Source of the DNA: Nelumbo lutea | Taxonomy: Eukaryota > Streptophyta > Magnoliopsida > Proteales > Nelumbonaceae | Assembly (NCBI GenBank): GCA_022828595.1 | Contig: JAKGHH010000001.1 | Coordinates: forward strand, 144,851,017 to 144,915,016 | DNA length: 64,000 nt | Reading direction: 5' to 3' | Shown here: positions 44,138 through 55,110 of the stretch, piece by piece | How the letters are laid out: every line of letters starts with the position of its first letter | Numbering within the stretch: position 1 is the first letter of the stretch | Notes under the pieces: model-generated | Database searches by the model: none | The model's input: only the letters and a program-made list of their open reading frames with translations | Told to the model about the DNA's origin: nothing | Translations under genes and position numbers: made by a program

Positions 44138-45015
44138 AACTTCTGATGGTTAATTTTAGTTTTCTCAGTTAATCTTCAGATACCAGACATAATTGAAATC
44201 TGCTTAAGAAAAAAGTGAATAACAGCAATTTATTCTGAACTTAAATGTTCAGAACAAATTTTACAAATTGGAGGCAATAAAAGCTACCAGGCTATACTCA
44301 AGCTGTCAATCAAACAAACAAAAAACAAGTAAATAAACAAGTGCCTAACTACCAAAAGTATGATGTTGCTCCAATCACCTCCTTTTGTCCCTTCAACCAC
44401 TATCTAATGTGAATTGTGAAGCAATATTGAAAATTCTGCCTATTTTTTCCCCTTTTTATTCTATCAATATGAGAATGATAATTTTAAGAGGAAAAAAAGA
44501 ATGCAGTTCAAGTAACTCATCAGGAACCCCTCTTTTTTTCCTTCTCTTTTCAAACTTAGGAAGATGGGCTTTTCAAGATCCAGGAAAAATGCCAATAGTT
44601 AAAACAGGAATCCCATTTGACAATGTTACAAAGAATGGATCAAATCGATGATAACATAACCTTCTACATAGACCTGATACAGATTCTGATGGTTATTCTC
44701 AGCTGATCTTTCTTTTTTCTTTTCTTTTGTTTTTTCAGTTAATCTCAAGATGCCAAACATAATTGATACTTGACAAAAAAAAATCAGAGGTAAATAAAAT
44801 CAATTTATTCTCAGGATTAAACGAAACAAAAAAGTAAATGCCCACTAAAACTAGAATACTTAATTCAGGTCTTCACCTTTTGTCCATCCAACCACTGCTC
44901 AGATATGAAGCAACAATGACAATGGTGACTACTTTTCCCCTTTATCTTTCCTTTTATGTGAGGATAAGAATATTAAGAGGAAAAGGAAAGCAATCTAGGC
45001 CACCATATCAAGAAT
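44138..45015. repeat. Diverged direct duplication, two units
   Basis: Segment 44138-44545 recurs at about 44690-45010. Matching landmarks in the same order are TTCTGATGGTTA (44140/44692), CAGTTAATCTTCAGATACCA / CAGTTAATCTCAAGATGCCA (44167/44738), AATTTATTCT (44227/44801), CCTTTTGTCCCTTCAACCAC / CCTTTTGTCCATCCAACCAC and TTAAGAGGAAAA (44481/44967). Divergence and indels are considerable. It contains no recognisable gene; it may be intron duplication of the minus-strand locus. Confidence 0.75.
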
Positions 45016-45839
45016 ACTTTCTTTTTGGGATCCAGGAAAACGTTAATAGTTTACCCAATCTACTCCTTGAATTTCAGTGGTTACAAAAGGATAAAAGCTT
45101 ATCAGCAAGACTGGGCAATATGAATACAGATCCCAGGTCACCTGATCCTTATCCCCTATCAAAACAGTTCCCAAGCTATATCCACTTCTTCCTAAATTGC
45201 TAGATAAAAAACATCCAAGTTCAGAGACCAATTTTTTCAGTCAATCTCCTTCAGACCCAATAATGGGAAGAATATCTACATTTGGAAGGATCCATAGTGT
45301 GGAGAGCTTCCTCTTTGTTCTGCTTATCCGAATATCTTTGCCATGGCAGCAGCATAGTTTTCAAGGCACCAAGGCGAGGCTAGGTGACAAGGGGGTGCCT
45401 TGTTGCCTAGTCACCTAGGCATCACCTAGGCAATGGAGTTTTTTTAGTAAAAAACATAGATCCTAGGGTAGTTCCCTAGGTACCATAACCACATTTCCTT
45501 AATAATTATTCATAATTTTCATAAGAAAAGTATAAAGCTCATGTTAAAGTATAGAAAATCAACATATTCATGAGAAGAAAAAGAAGAGAGAAAAGAAAAT
45601 TCCAAAAATATAGGGGCTGAACCCTTATTAAGAAAATTCTTAAGTTCTTCCTTATTGGTTAGACAAAATTTTAAGAAGAAAATTTGTTGATTAGACAAAA
45701 TTTTAAGTTATTCCTTACTTATTGGTTCAGGTTTTGAAGTCTTTGAGGGTTCAACACATCATTTAGCAATGTTTGTGTTGATTAAACCCTAACAAATAAA
45801 AAAATAAGTCCTACTTAGGGCTTCCATTATGATCTATTT

Positions 45840-46176
45840 TGTAGAGAAGATGGGCCGAATGGCCCATAGGCTGTTTATCCTTTTTTATTTTTATATTCTT
45901 TGCTGTAATGGGCCTTAATCTGGGCTTTATTCTTTCTTGTGTTATGTTTTTTATTTTTCTGCCCAACTAGGGGCCTCTCTATAAATTATTAGAGTTTAAC
46001 TTAATGAAATGGAATTAGGGGTGTAAGAGAGAAGGTTATGTTCAAAAATCTCTCTTTGAACCCTAGTTGCCACCACCTTCTTCTTCTCTCTTCTTGAAAC
46101 CTGATTTATGCTAATTCCATTTGATTTTCTGCAACTTTTTAAACAGTCCTTTTTTTCAAAAGGCTGTTTTTCTTCT
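45840..46176 (+). repeat. 5' LTR of the nested copia element
   Basis: The 337-bp repeat is nearly co-linear with 50921-51261; scattered substitutions and small indels separate them. It holds CTATAAATTATTAGAG (about 45978), which could serve as the TATA element of the LTR promoter. Confidence 0.9.
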
Positions 46177-46729
46177 TGGTATCAGAGCAGGCTCGACTTT
46201 TCCCTTTTTTTCACCGTTTTTTCCCCATACACAATGTGTATGGAGAACTGAATCGTATGAATAGGTAAAGAAACCTATTTCAGCCTAGTTGTTAGTGGTT
46301 TCTGGAGAGAAGGGGACTGGTTTTTTCGTCTTCCAGACAGATTCAAGTGTGTTGCCCGAAACCCTAATTTTCTGGAGAAATCTGATTGCGGGCCCCACAG
46401 GGAGTTTGACCTGGGCGCTTAGTGACTGAAAGTCTTCTTATCCTTCATCTTGAAGATCGATTCAAGTAGATTGGTGTTTTGTGAAGTCTACAAGGAGCGG
46501 CTGAGATTTCTCTGTTTCTCCCGACTTCCGGGTGTGACACAGGTAGCTAGTACGGCTGCATGGTGGTTGGCTCACAACATAGTTTTTGTTCTGTCTTTCA
46601 TTTGTTGTTATTCAAAGTTGTTAGAAGTTATTTTCGAAGAATTTAAGAATATAAACCCTTCAGATGTTGAAAACAAGCATGTTGTTGAATCTGGACAGGT
46701 TCCGGGAGCCTCTGTAGACTCTACTGGCT

Positions 46730-47464
46730 ATGACCACAGTCTAGTTAGATGAAGCTAATTATTTGGCTTGGTCACAATAAGTAAAAATTCATATTTCTAG
46801 TAGAGGCAAATGGGGTTTTATCTCTAGGAGCAAGAAGGCTCCTTCGGAAGATGATCCATTATATGAAAATTGGATGCAAGAAAATTATACTATTATTGGA
46901 TGGCTTGTGAACTCAATGCAACCACAGATTAGTCAGCACTATTTGTGGATGAATTCAGCAAAGGAAATTTGGGATAGTGTTGCTGAAACCTATTCCCAGA
47001 AATTAAATGTGGCCAGGGTTTACAAGCTGAGAAGTGATGTGAAGAATTTGAGATAGGGGGAGAAACCATTAGCTGTTTATTTTTCAATATTGAAGTCTTT
47101 ATGGCAGGAAATTGATTTGATAGAAGCTATAGCCTGGAACACCACTAATGATGGTGAGACCTATAGGAAACTTGTTGAGAGAAATAAGTTGTTTGAGTTT
47201 TTGACAGGGCTGAATCTAGAGTATGATATCACAAAGCAAAACATTTTATCCAATTATAGTATTTCACTGCCTCAAGCTTATGCCTTGGTAAGTAGTGAAG
47301 AAAGCAGGAGACATGTCCAGGTTCAAGGGGCTAGTCTAAATGATCACTTTGCTAATATGGGAGTGAAACCCAAGGGAGTTGCAGAGACTCCAAGTAGCTC
47401 AGGAAAGAAAGAAATTATTTGTGAATACTATAAGAAGCCAAAACACACTAAAGATAAGTGTTGA
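46730..47464 (+). pseudogene. copia gag remnant (nested element)
   Basis: A frame reads YLAWSQ, WGFISRSKKAPSEDD, NYTIIGWLVNSMQP, EIWDSVAETYSQKLN, FLTGLNLEYDITKQNILS and ends with the zinc knuckle CEYYKKPKHTKDKC (47424-47462). These are the UBN2-type copia Gag landmarks. In the knuckle a tyrosine stands where the family has the second cysteine (C-x2-C). Stops occur near 46780 and 47054. The protein would form virus-like particles, but this copy is inactive. Confidence 0.8.
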
Positions 47465-47689
47465 AAACTGCATCCTTAGCTTCTTCCTCTTCGGTTTTAA
47501 AAGATAATATGAAGGCAGGGAGTGCCAATATTGTTGTTGGTCCAGATAGTGATAGCTACCAAACTAAAGAGATGACTACTAGTGAGCAGTTAGCAACTAT
47601 AAAGGCAGAATAATGAAAAGTTTGGAAGGATGATCAGTCACCTAGAGGGTGTGGCCTCTTCTTCCAACCCTCCAGGAAATTCAACCTCT

Positions 47690-48900
47690 TCTGCATTTTG
47701 GTTTGGGTCATCTTGGATTATTGATTTTGGTGCTTTTGATCATGACTAGCCTTTCCACTTTGTTTGTTTCTTATGATTTACTTCCTGGCTGTGACAAAAT
47801 CACCCTAGCCGATGGCTCTCTTGCCCCTATCTCCGACAAAGGAACCATCAAGGCTATAAATTCCTTGGTACTTCCTTCTGTTCTTCATGTACCCAAGTTA
47901 AATACAAATTTGTTATCTGTAAGTACCTAAGTCATTGAACTGTTGGACATGAGGCGAATGGAATATATCTGCTAGACACTCCTGGACAAAGCCATGGACA
48001 ACCTGGAAAAGTTGTTTTTGGGTCTACATCTACAGAGTCCATCAGTCGAGTCATGTTATGTCATTTTCGTTTGGGTCATCTTTCTTTTTCTGCATTAAGT
48101 CATTTATTCCCGGAACTGTTTAAGGGAATTAGTCTGTCCAGTCTTCATTGTGAGTCGTGTGAATTGTCAAAACATTGTAGAAGCAGTTATCCTCTAAGTA
48201 ATAAAAGATCTTCTCCATTTCATGTTGTGTTCTCTGATGTGTAGGGGCCTTACCACTTACCTTCTATGGGTGGCTACAAATATTTTATCTTGTTCATTGA
48301 TGACTTTTCTCGGTCCACTTGGATATTTTTTATGAAGTCCCGTGATAAAGTTCTTAGACTTGTAAAGCAATTCCATGAATTTGTCCTAACCAAGTTTGAT
48401 ACCAGAATTAAAATTTTCATATCCGACAATGCAAAAGAATATTTTGAGAAAAACCCGACCTACTATCTCACTGATTTGGGGGTTATTCACCAAAGCTCCT
48501 GTGTTAGGACCCCAGAACATAATGGAGTTGCTGAAAAAAAAATCGGCATATTGTTGAAGCTGCAAGAAGTATTCTATTTGCCTCACATGTCCCTACAAAA
48601 TTTTGGGGTGATGTTGTTCTCACTGCAACCTACCTAATCAAGTGTATGCCATCCAGGGTTTTGGGGTTTAAGTCTCCCTTCAGTCTTCTTCATACAGGCA
48701 AGGATCTTTTTCCTATTCCTCTTCGTGTCTTTGGCTGCACTTGTTATGTACATATCCCAAGTGTCCAGAGTCGTAAATTTGAACCAAAAGCCCACAAGTG
48801 TATCTTCCTTGGTCCCCCACACAAAAGGGTTACTGTTGTTTTGATTTGAAGACTGGCACTCGGTATGTCTCAATGGATGTCACTTTTGATGAGTTCTCTT
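47690..48900 (+). pseudogene. copia protease and integrase remnant (nested element)
   Basis: A degenerate protease region (SSWIIDFGAFDH near 47710, where the family has DSGA) is followed by LCHFRLGHLSFSALSHLFPE, the zinc-binding HHCC region (48054-48175), and the integrase core: FILFIDDFSRSTWIFFMKSR with one catalytic D, IKIFISDNAKEYF with the second D, and EHNGVAEKK with the catalytic E. A stop replaces the tryptophan in SDVWGP (48241). C-terminal segments VFGCTCYVHIPS and KCIFLGPPHK follow at 48727-48825. Confidence 0.85.
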
Positions 48901-49320
48901 CCTTTTATGATTCTTCTTAGGAGAGGCATTGTCCAAAGGGGGAGAACTTGTCACGATTGTTTGCTCTTCCCCTTCCTGTCCCAGTTGAGTCTTCTACTCT
49001 TCCTCCTTCAAATGAGTCAAGGGAGGATCAGTCATTTCATTCTCATTCCAGTGTTCCTATCCCTCCTCCTTTACCTCATTGTCCTCTTTTTAATCCTAGG
49101 TTGTACCAACGATAGAGAACCAAAAGTGAGCAGATTGTTTCCCCTTCAACACATGAGCCTCCTGCACTTCCAGTCACAGAAGAGACAACAAATACTAATA
49201 CAGCCCCTTTGGAGTCATCCTTTCGAAACCTTGATATCCCTAGTGCTATTAGGAAAGGAAAAAGGAAGTGTACTACACATTGCATTTCCAAACACCTTTC
49301 TTATAGTTTGCTCTCTCTTT

Positions 49321-50880
49321 CATATTTTGCCTACCTTTCTTCTGTGGCTTCTAACCCAATTCCCAGGTCTATATCAGAAGCTCTTACTATTCCAGAATGG
49401 AGGGATGCTATGAGAACAAAAATTGATGCCTTGTACAAGAATGACAGTTGGGAAGCTCTGTGGCTTCTAACCCAATTCCCAGGTCTATATCAGAAGCTCT
49501 TACTATTCCAGAATGGAGGGATGCTATGAGAATAGAAATTGATGCCTTGTACAAGAATGACAGTTGGGAAGTGATTGATTTGCTTGAAGAGAAGGATCCA
49601 GTAGGCTGTAAGTGGGTTTTTACTATCAAATATCATGCTGATGGAACCGTACAAGGTTAGGCTAGTTGCAAAAGGTTATATACAAACATATGGGATTGAT
49701 TATTTGGAGACCTTTGCTCCTGTTGCAAAGATGACTTCTGTGAAAGTTCTGCTATCTCTGGCTGCACACTCAGACTGGCCACTTTATCAGCTGGATGTAA
49801 GGAATGCATTTCTGAATGGAGTGTTACATGAGGAGGTCTATATGTCTCTTCTTCCAGGGATGTATGAAACATATATGAAAGAGAAGGTCTACAGGCTGAA
49901 CAAATCTCTTTATGGACTCAAACAGTCCCCTAGAGCATGGTTTGAAAGGTTTAGGGCTGCTCTTGTTAGCTTTGGCTATGTATAGACACAGTCTGATCAT
50001 TCCCTCTTTGTGAAGATGAGAGGATCCTTGGCCGTTTACCTGATTGTGTATGTTGATGATATTGTTGTTATTGGTATAGAAATTGCTAGATCCAAGGATG
50101 GGATCCTTATCTCTCAATGAAAGTATGTACTTGATTTGTTCTCTGAAACAGGGAAGATGGGTGCTAGAGCAGTTGCTACTCCTATTGATATGAGTCATAA
50201 ATTCTCTACTTCAGATGGAATATTGTTGAAAGATAAGAGAGTCTTCCAAAGACTACTTAGAAAACTTCTCTATCTATGTATGACTCGGCCAGACATTGCA
50301 TATGCTGCTAGTTGCATTAATCAGTTCATGCATGCTCCCAGGGATACTCGCATGGCAGCAGCAGAGCGGATTCTGTGTTATTTGAAGGGTTCCCCTGGAA
50401 AGGGAATTCTATTTGCTAAGCATGGCCATATGAAACTTAAAGCCTACATAGATGCTGATTGAGCTGGAAACATTGATGACAGAAGATCTACCTCCGGGTA
50501 ATGTAGCTTGGTGGCGGGTAATATTGTTTCTTGGAGAAGCAAGAAACAATCAATTGTTGCCCGATCTTCAGCCGAAGCTAAATACAGAGCCATGGCTCAT
50601 GGAGTTTCTGAACTACTATGGCTTAGATCCTTGATGGAGGAACTGGGTATTGAGCATGATAAGCCAATGATGATATACTGTGATAATCAAGCAACCATCA
50701 ACATTGCTCGCAATCCAGTGCAACATGGAAAAACTAAACATATTGAAGTTGACTACTCTTCATTCGAGAAAGAATGGCTTCTGGAGAGGTGTGTCTACTT
50801 TTCATCACTTCTGAAGGACAGTTAGCTAATTTCCTCACCAAGGGCATTCCCAAGGCTAAACTTCAGCATGATACTGGCAA
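49321..50880 (+). pseudogene. copia reverse transcriptase and RNase H remnant (nested element)
   Basis: RT landmarks are WRDAMRTEIDAL, VGCKWVFTIKYHADG, RLVAKGYIQTYGIDYLETFA, YQLDVRNAFLNGVLHEEVYM, LYGLKQSPRAWFERF and the catalytic YVDDIVVIG (50050-50075). RNase H landmarks are TRPDIAYAASCINQFMHAP, GNIVSWRSKKQSIVARSSAE and IYCDNQATINIARNP. Breaks include a 116-bp tandem duplication at the RT N-terminus (49341-49572), a stop after SFGYV (49983) and TGA in place of the tryptophan in DADWAGN (50460). The tail runs into the polypurine tract at 50911. Confidence 0.92.
49341..49572 (+). repeat. 116-bp tandem duplication in the copia RT region
   Basis: TCTGTGGCTTCTAACCCAAT begins at 49341 and again at 49457. 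The two 116-bp units differ at only about two bases (AGAACAAAA versus AGAATAGAA). Because 116 is not a multiple of three, the duplication shifts the pol frame. Confidence 0.95.
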
Positions 50881-50920
50881 GCTTGGCATGATTGACATCT
50901 ATGCTCAGCTTGAGGGGGAG

Positions 50921-51261
50921 TATAGAGAAGATGGGCCGAATGGCCCATAGGCTGTTTATCCCTCTTTATTTTTATGTTCTTTGTTGTAATGGGCCTTAAT
51001 CTGGGTTTTATTCTTTCTTGTGTTATGTTTTTTATTTTTTTGCCCAACTAGGGGCCTCTCTGTAAATTATTGAAGTTTAACTTAATGAAATGGAATTAGG
51101 GGTGTAAGAGAGAAGGTTATGTTAAAAAATCTCTCTCTGGACCCTAGTTACCGCCACCTTCTTCTTCTTCCCTCTTCTTGAAACCTGATTTCTACTAATT
51201 CCTTTTGATTTTCTGCAACTTTTTAAACAGTCCTTTCTTTTCAAAAGGTTGTTTTTCTTCT
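50921..51261 (+). repeat. 3' LTR of the nested copia element
   Basis: It begins TATAGAGAAGATGGGCCGAA just after the polypurine tract and ends TTTTTCTTCT. The first base pair TA in place of TG probably reflects one transition. Confidence 0.9.
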
Positions 51262-53190
51262 CGTTTGATTGCCGAGAAAGGATAAGGGATGGGAAAGGAT
51301 GAAATGAGAAGTGAAAATTTATTTTCTCAATCCTTTCACTTGTGTTTGGTTGTTGAGACTAGTTATCCTATGAAATCTGCTTCCCAATGTTTGGTTGCTA
51401 AGAAAATTTTGCATGATGGTTGGATTCATTCTATATTAATGAATGATCCATGTAATCTCCATTTTGACAATACAAGACTTGTTTTTGGGATGATATGGCA
51501 TAATAGTATTTGAAAATTGCCACGTGTCATTTCTGACATTGCACAATTAAAAACTCCTATATATTAAGGATATAGCCTAACTGTAATAGTTAACATAGCA
51601 ATTCCATCAAACACAAATGTCATAAGTTGGTTTCCTAGGTTGATAAGGTACCCCCCTAAGCTTCCATTTGTTTAAGAAAATCAGGACCCACCAACAAGGC
51701 AGCAAATAGGCTCCATCTAAACAATAGTAATACAATCAGCAAATTCAAATGATTCCATTTGTACATAATTGCTTATAAAGTTGGATTTCTATCTAACATT
51801 GGATAAGTTAGATTTCTACTCCTAAGGACCTTCTCTCTGCCGAACTATTGAGAATAAACTTGAGTTTCCTGTATGATTTTTTCCTTCCACCAAACATTGT
51901 CCCAATAACTGTACCGCAAAAGTAGAAATGGGGGAAAAACATTTAGGGAAAACAAATTTGCATGAATCAGAACAGAACACAAACAGAAGAGGAAAGGGGT
52001 AGGAATAATATCAATCAAGGCCATAGAATTTTAGAAGGTTTAGCCCCCTGTAATTTCCATCTTATGGAAATCCAAAATACCTGAAACAAGTTAAATCAAC
52101 ACAGCAGAACAAATAAATTAACAGACAACGGTTCTACATCAAGAGAAAGAAAAGAAAAAAAAGAAAAAGAAAACTTGGTAGAATCTGCAAAGATGTATCC
52201 TATTCCATTCACTGCTCTTCCGGTCTTCTTCACCAACATCTATCATAAGCTCTAGAACAAGGCCATGACAAACGGAACTGGCAAAATAACATCGAAGATC
52301 CTCGAAGGCTCAAACATGGTAAATGGCAAGGATTTTTCGTTTTTAAATAACATCAAAATTAGCATAAAACAAAATATTTCTTGTACCAAAAAAAAACATT
52401 TAGAAATAAAATGTGCAATGGTTCCTTGCACCAAGAAAGTAGAGCTAACAGAGGTTTCTGGGTTGAGAGGTTATCAACGGAACTTATAAATTGCTAGATG
52501 TGGAAACAAAAGATGGGAAAGTTCAGAAAAACATCAAAAGTTAATCTAGAAGAAGAAATCGAAGGAAGGTGGGAGAATGGCAAGCTATCTCTGCACTCTG
52601 TTCAAGGAATCATTAACAAAAAAGCACAAAATAAGAAAAGAAAAAAAAATACCTGAGGCTTAGCTCTGGAGCTTCGAGTTTGTGGATGGCAACAAGAGCA
52701 CTTCGATCTGGTTATCGAGAGCAAAATGTGGGAGGGGAGACAGATCAAATATAATTCAGGGACATAATCTCATTGTCGTTTGAGATCCTAAGTCGAAGTT
52801 GAGGGAGGAAGGGAATGAGATTTTTCAGTGGAATAAAATACCAAATAACCTTAACAACGTGAAACGGGATAGAAGTACTTACCGGAGGTCGTGAACTTCA
52901 TTTAAGATGAAGGATACAGGTGGTCAGAGTTCGGACCATTGCAGAGCTGGGAGATGAGAACAGCCCACCCCTTGTTAAAATTTTCTCATTGTTGTCGCGC
53001 AACACTCATTTCTCAGTGGGGTTGCACCTATTTGGTGAGACCTCGCATCTCATATTATGAGAATGCTATTCTCATTGCATCGCAGCATGTCTCCCAAAAC
53101 AAACATGAGAAAATAGGAATATTCGGTGTTAGGGACAAATCCTTGGGAGAGCAGATTCTAGAATCCAATGATAGAAAAGTATGAGAAGAG
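51262..53190. other. Internal hAT-element sequence of unknown origin
   Basis: There is no transposase or transposon domain. On the minus strand 52885-52657 looks like a leader ending in a splice donor (CTAAGCCTCAG|GTATTT), and the minus strand around 52240-52185 is open for MLVKKTGRAVNGIGYIFADS. These could be pieces of a captured host gene, but I do not recognise it and no long frame exists. A plus frame of 74 codons at 51289-51513 has no domain. Confidence 0.25.
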
Positions 53191-53194
53191 ATTA

Positions 53195-55110
53195 GCCTCA
53201 TAGAAGAAGAATTACATAACTTTGGGAGGTACCTTAATAAGGGCTACATTGGTGAACTTACCCACCTATTTTCCGTATGTCTTTAGGATACCACCTAGGG
53301 AAGCTAGGAAGTTGGAGAAGTTAATGAGAGATTTCCTGTAGGAACCGGGACAAGGAAAAAAAATGATCATTTAATTAAGTGGGAAACTGTCTGTAGAGGT
53401 AAAGAAGAGGGGGGTTTGGGAATAGGGAGGGGGATTGAAATAAATCAAGCTTTGATGGGAAAATGGCTATGGCGATAGCCATTAGAAAGTGAGAGGCTTT
53501 GGCATGAAGTAGTGGGAAGCATTCATGGGAGTTTGGCAAGTGGGTGAGATGTTGGTGCTTCGAGGCAGGCTAACTTGGCAGCACCTTGGAAGGCCATTCA
53601 CAACACTCTTCCTCGTTTTCTCAGGTTCATTTGGTATGAAGTTTGCTCTGGTAATGTGGTCCAGTTTTGGGAAGATATCTGGATCAGAAACACCCCTCTA
53701 AAGGACCTCTTTCCTTGGTTATTTTTTGTCTCATCGTAGAAAAAGAGGTGGTCTCAAAATTTGTCTCATCCTCAAGAACACCTATGGCTCCTACTAGGGA
53801 TTTCGGTTTTTGTAGGGGATTAAGGGACGAGGGAATTGATTCCTTATCTGACTTGCTTGGCCTTCGTAATCGGGTTTGTTTAGATCCCTCAAAGCCAAAC
53901 CAAAGGGCGTGGGGTCCTAGACCCAAAGGGACCTTTACTTATGCTTCTTACTTCAAATCCATTTCTCATTCCTCTGTCCAACAGCCTTTTCCCTCAAAGG
54001 AAATTTGGTGCAGGCCAGTTCCCCCAAAGGTTATGGCTTTTTGTTGAGAAGTGTATTATGGAAAAGTAAATACTCTAGATAACCTACAAAAGCGGAGACC
54101 CTTCCTTTGTATTTCTCCCAACTGGTGTACCCTTCGTAGAGCTCATGGGGAGGACTGTCATCATCTACTAATATCTTATTCATTCTCTACAAATTTATGG
54201 GTTTTGCTACTCTCGTTGTTTGGGGGTAATTGGAGATTGCCATCAAAAATCCGCATTATCTTTGAGCCATCTACTTTCCCTTGGCCTACAAAAAGAGGGA
54301 GAATTATGTGGAGATGTGTCAAGCTGCATTGATTTGGATTTTGGACCTTATGGGAAGAAAGGAATGGTAGAATATTTCAAGAGAAGGAAAGGAGCAAGCA
54401 GGAACTATAGGATTGTGTGTTCAATAGGCCAATACTGTGGCTGAAGACTTCGGAAAGTTCCCACCAATTCTCATATGATGACCTTTGGAGAAATTGGGCA
54501 GCAGTAGAGAGGTGTTCCTGCATTAAAAATAAGACAATTACAAGATGGTCTCCTCCGGTTGAAGGCTCATCAAAGCTGAACTTTGATGGAAGTAGCTTGG
54601 GCAATCCAGGGTTATTTGGAATGGGGGGTGTTCTGAGGAATGAGTTTGGAGAGGTGATACTGCTCTACTCGGGAGGAGTTGGAGATTCTGTTAGAGCAGA
54701 ACTATTAGCTGCTGTACAAGGGGTGCAATTTGCAAACCAATTAGGGGTAGAGAAATTAATCATTGAAGGGGTCTCCAAGGTGGTGGTGGGCTGGCTGAAA
54801 AACCCCAAGGATACTATATGGTGTTACAAGGATGAAATTAAAAAATTTAATTGGCTGACAAGGAATATGCAGGTTTCTATAGAGTGAGTGGGGAGATCAG
54901 CAAATGCTATGGCTGATGCGTTAGCCAAACAAGGGGCAAATAGGGAAGAATTGTTTTGAGCTCAACTATGATTTATGTAATTTATTACTACCTTACTTGT
55001 GAGCTATTAGTAGAGGCTGCAGCTCGCGCCTCTCCATGGGATGTTCTATGAATTTACAATTCCAAAGCAGTTTCTGAAATAATAAAACTTTTATTATTTA
55101 TCAAAAAAAA
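53195..55110 (+). mobile_element. L1-type LINE with RNase H, 5'-truncated, nested in the hAT-like element
   Basis: Landmarks in order are LIRATLVNLPTYFPYVFRIP, KLEKLMRDFL, DHLIKWETVCRGKEEGGLGI, NQALMGKWLWR, and VVQFWEDIWIRNTPLKDLFP (53220-53725), then a zinc-binding region and an RNase H domain. The 3' end has AATAATAAAAC and an A-run (55101-55108). The 5' truncation falls in the post-RT region, as is common for LINE insertions. AGAGATTAG (53187-53195) and AGAAATTAG (after the tail) may be the target duplication with one mismatch. Confidence 0.8.
54417..54958 (+). pseudogene. LINE RNase H domain
   Basis: The frame 54417-54887 encodes the plant LINE RNase H (RVT_3 type): WSPPVEGSSKLNFDGSSLGN with the first catalytic aspartate (FDGS), then GMGGVLRNEFGE, RAELLAAVQGVQFANQLG with the glutamate, and LIIEGVSKVVVGWL. 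In the last segment the family's aspartate (EGDS or ESDS) is valine (codon GTC, 54771-54773). After a stop at 54885 the region ends ANAMADALAKQGANREELF. RNase H would remove the RNA strand after reverse transcription; the missing residue and the stop make it inactive. Confidence 0.88.

Larger units (their letters stand above)
45840..51261 (+). mobile_element. Ty1/copia retrotransposon nested in the hAT-like element
   Basis: Two LTRs (45840-46176 and 50921-51261) begin T(G/A)TAGAGAAGATGGGCCGAA and end TTTTTCTTCT. The primer-binding site TGGTATCAGAGC (46177-46188) matches the initiator tRNA-Met complement. The polypurine tract GAGGGGGAG lies immediately before the 3' LTR. Gag, integrase, RT and RNase H occur in copia order, all broken by stops and shifts. 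No clear 5-bp target duplication was found. The length, 5.4 kb, is near that of a complete element. Confidence 0.92.
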
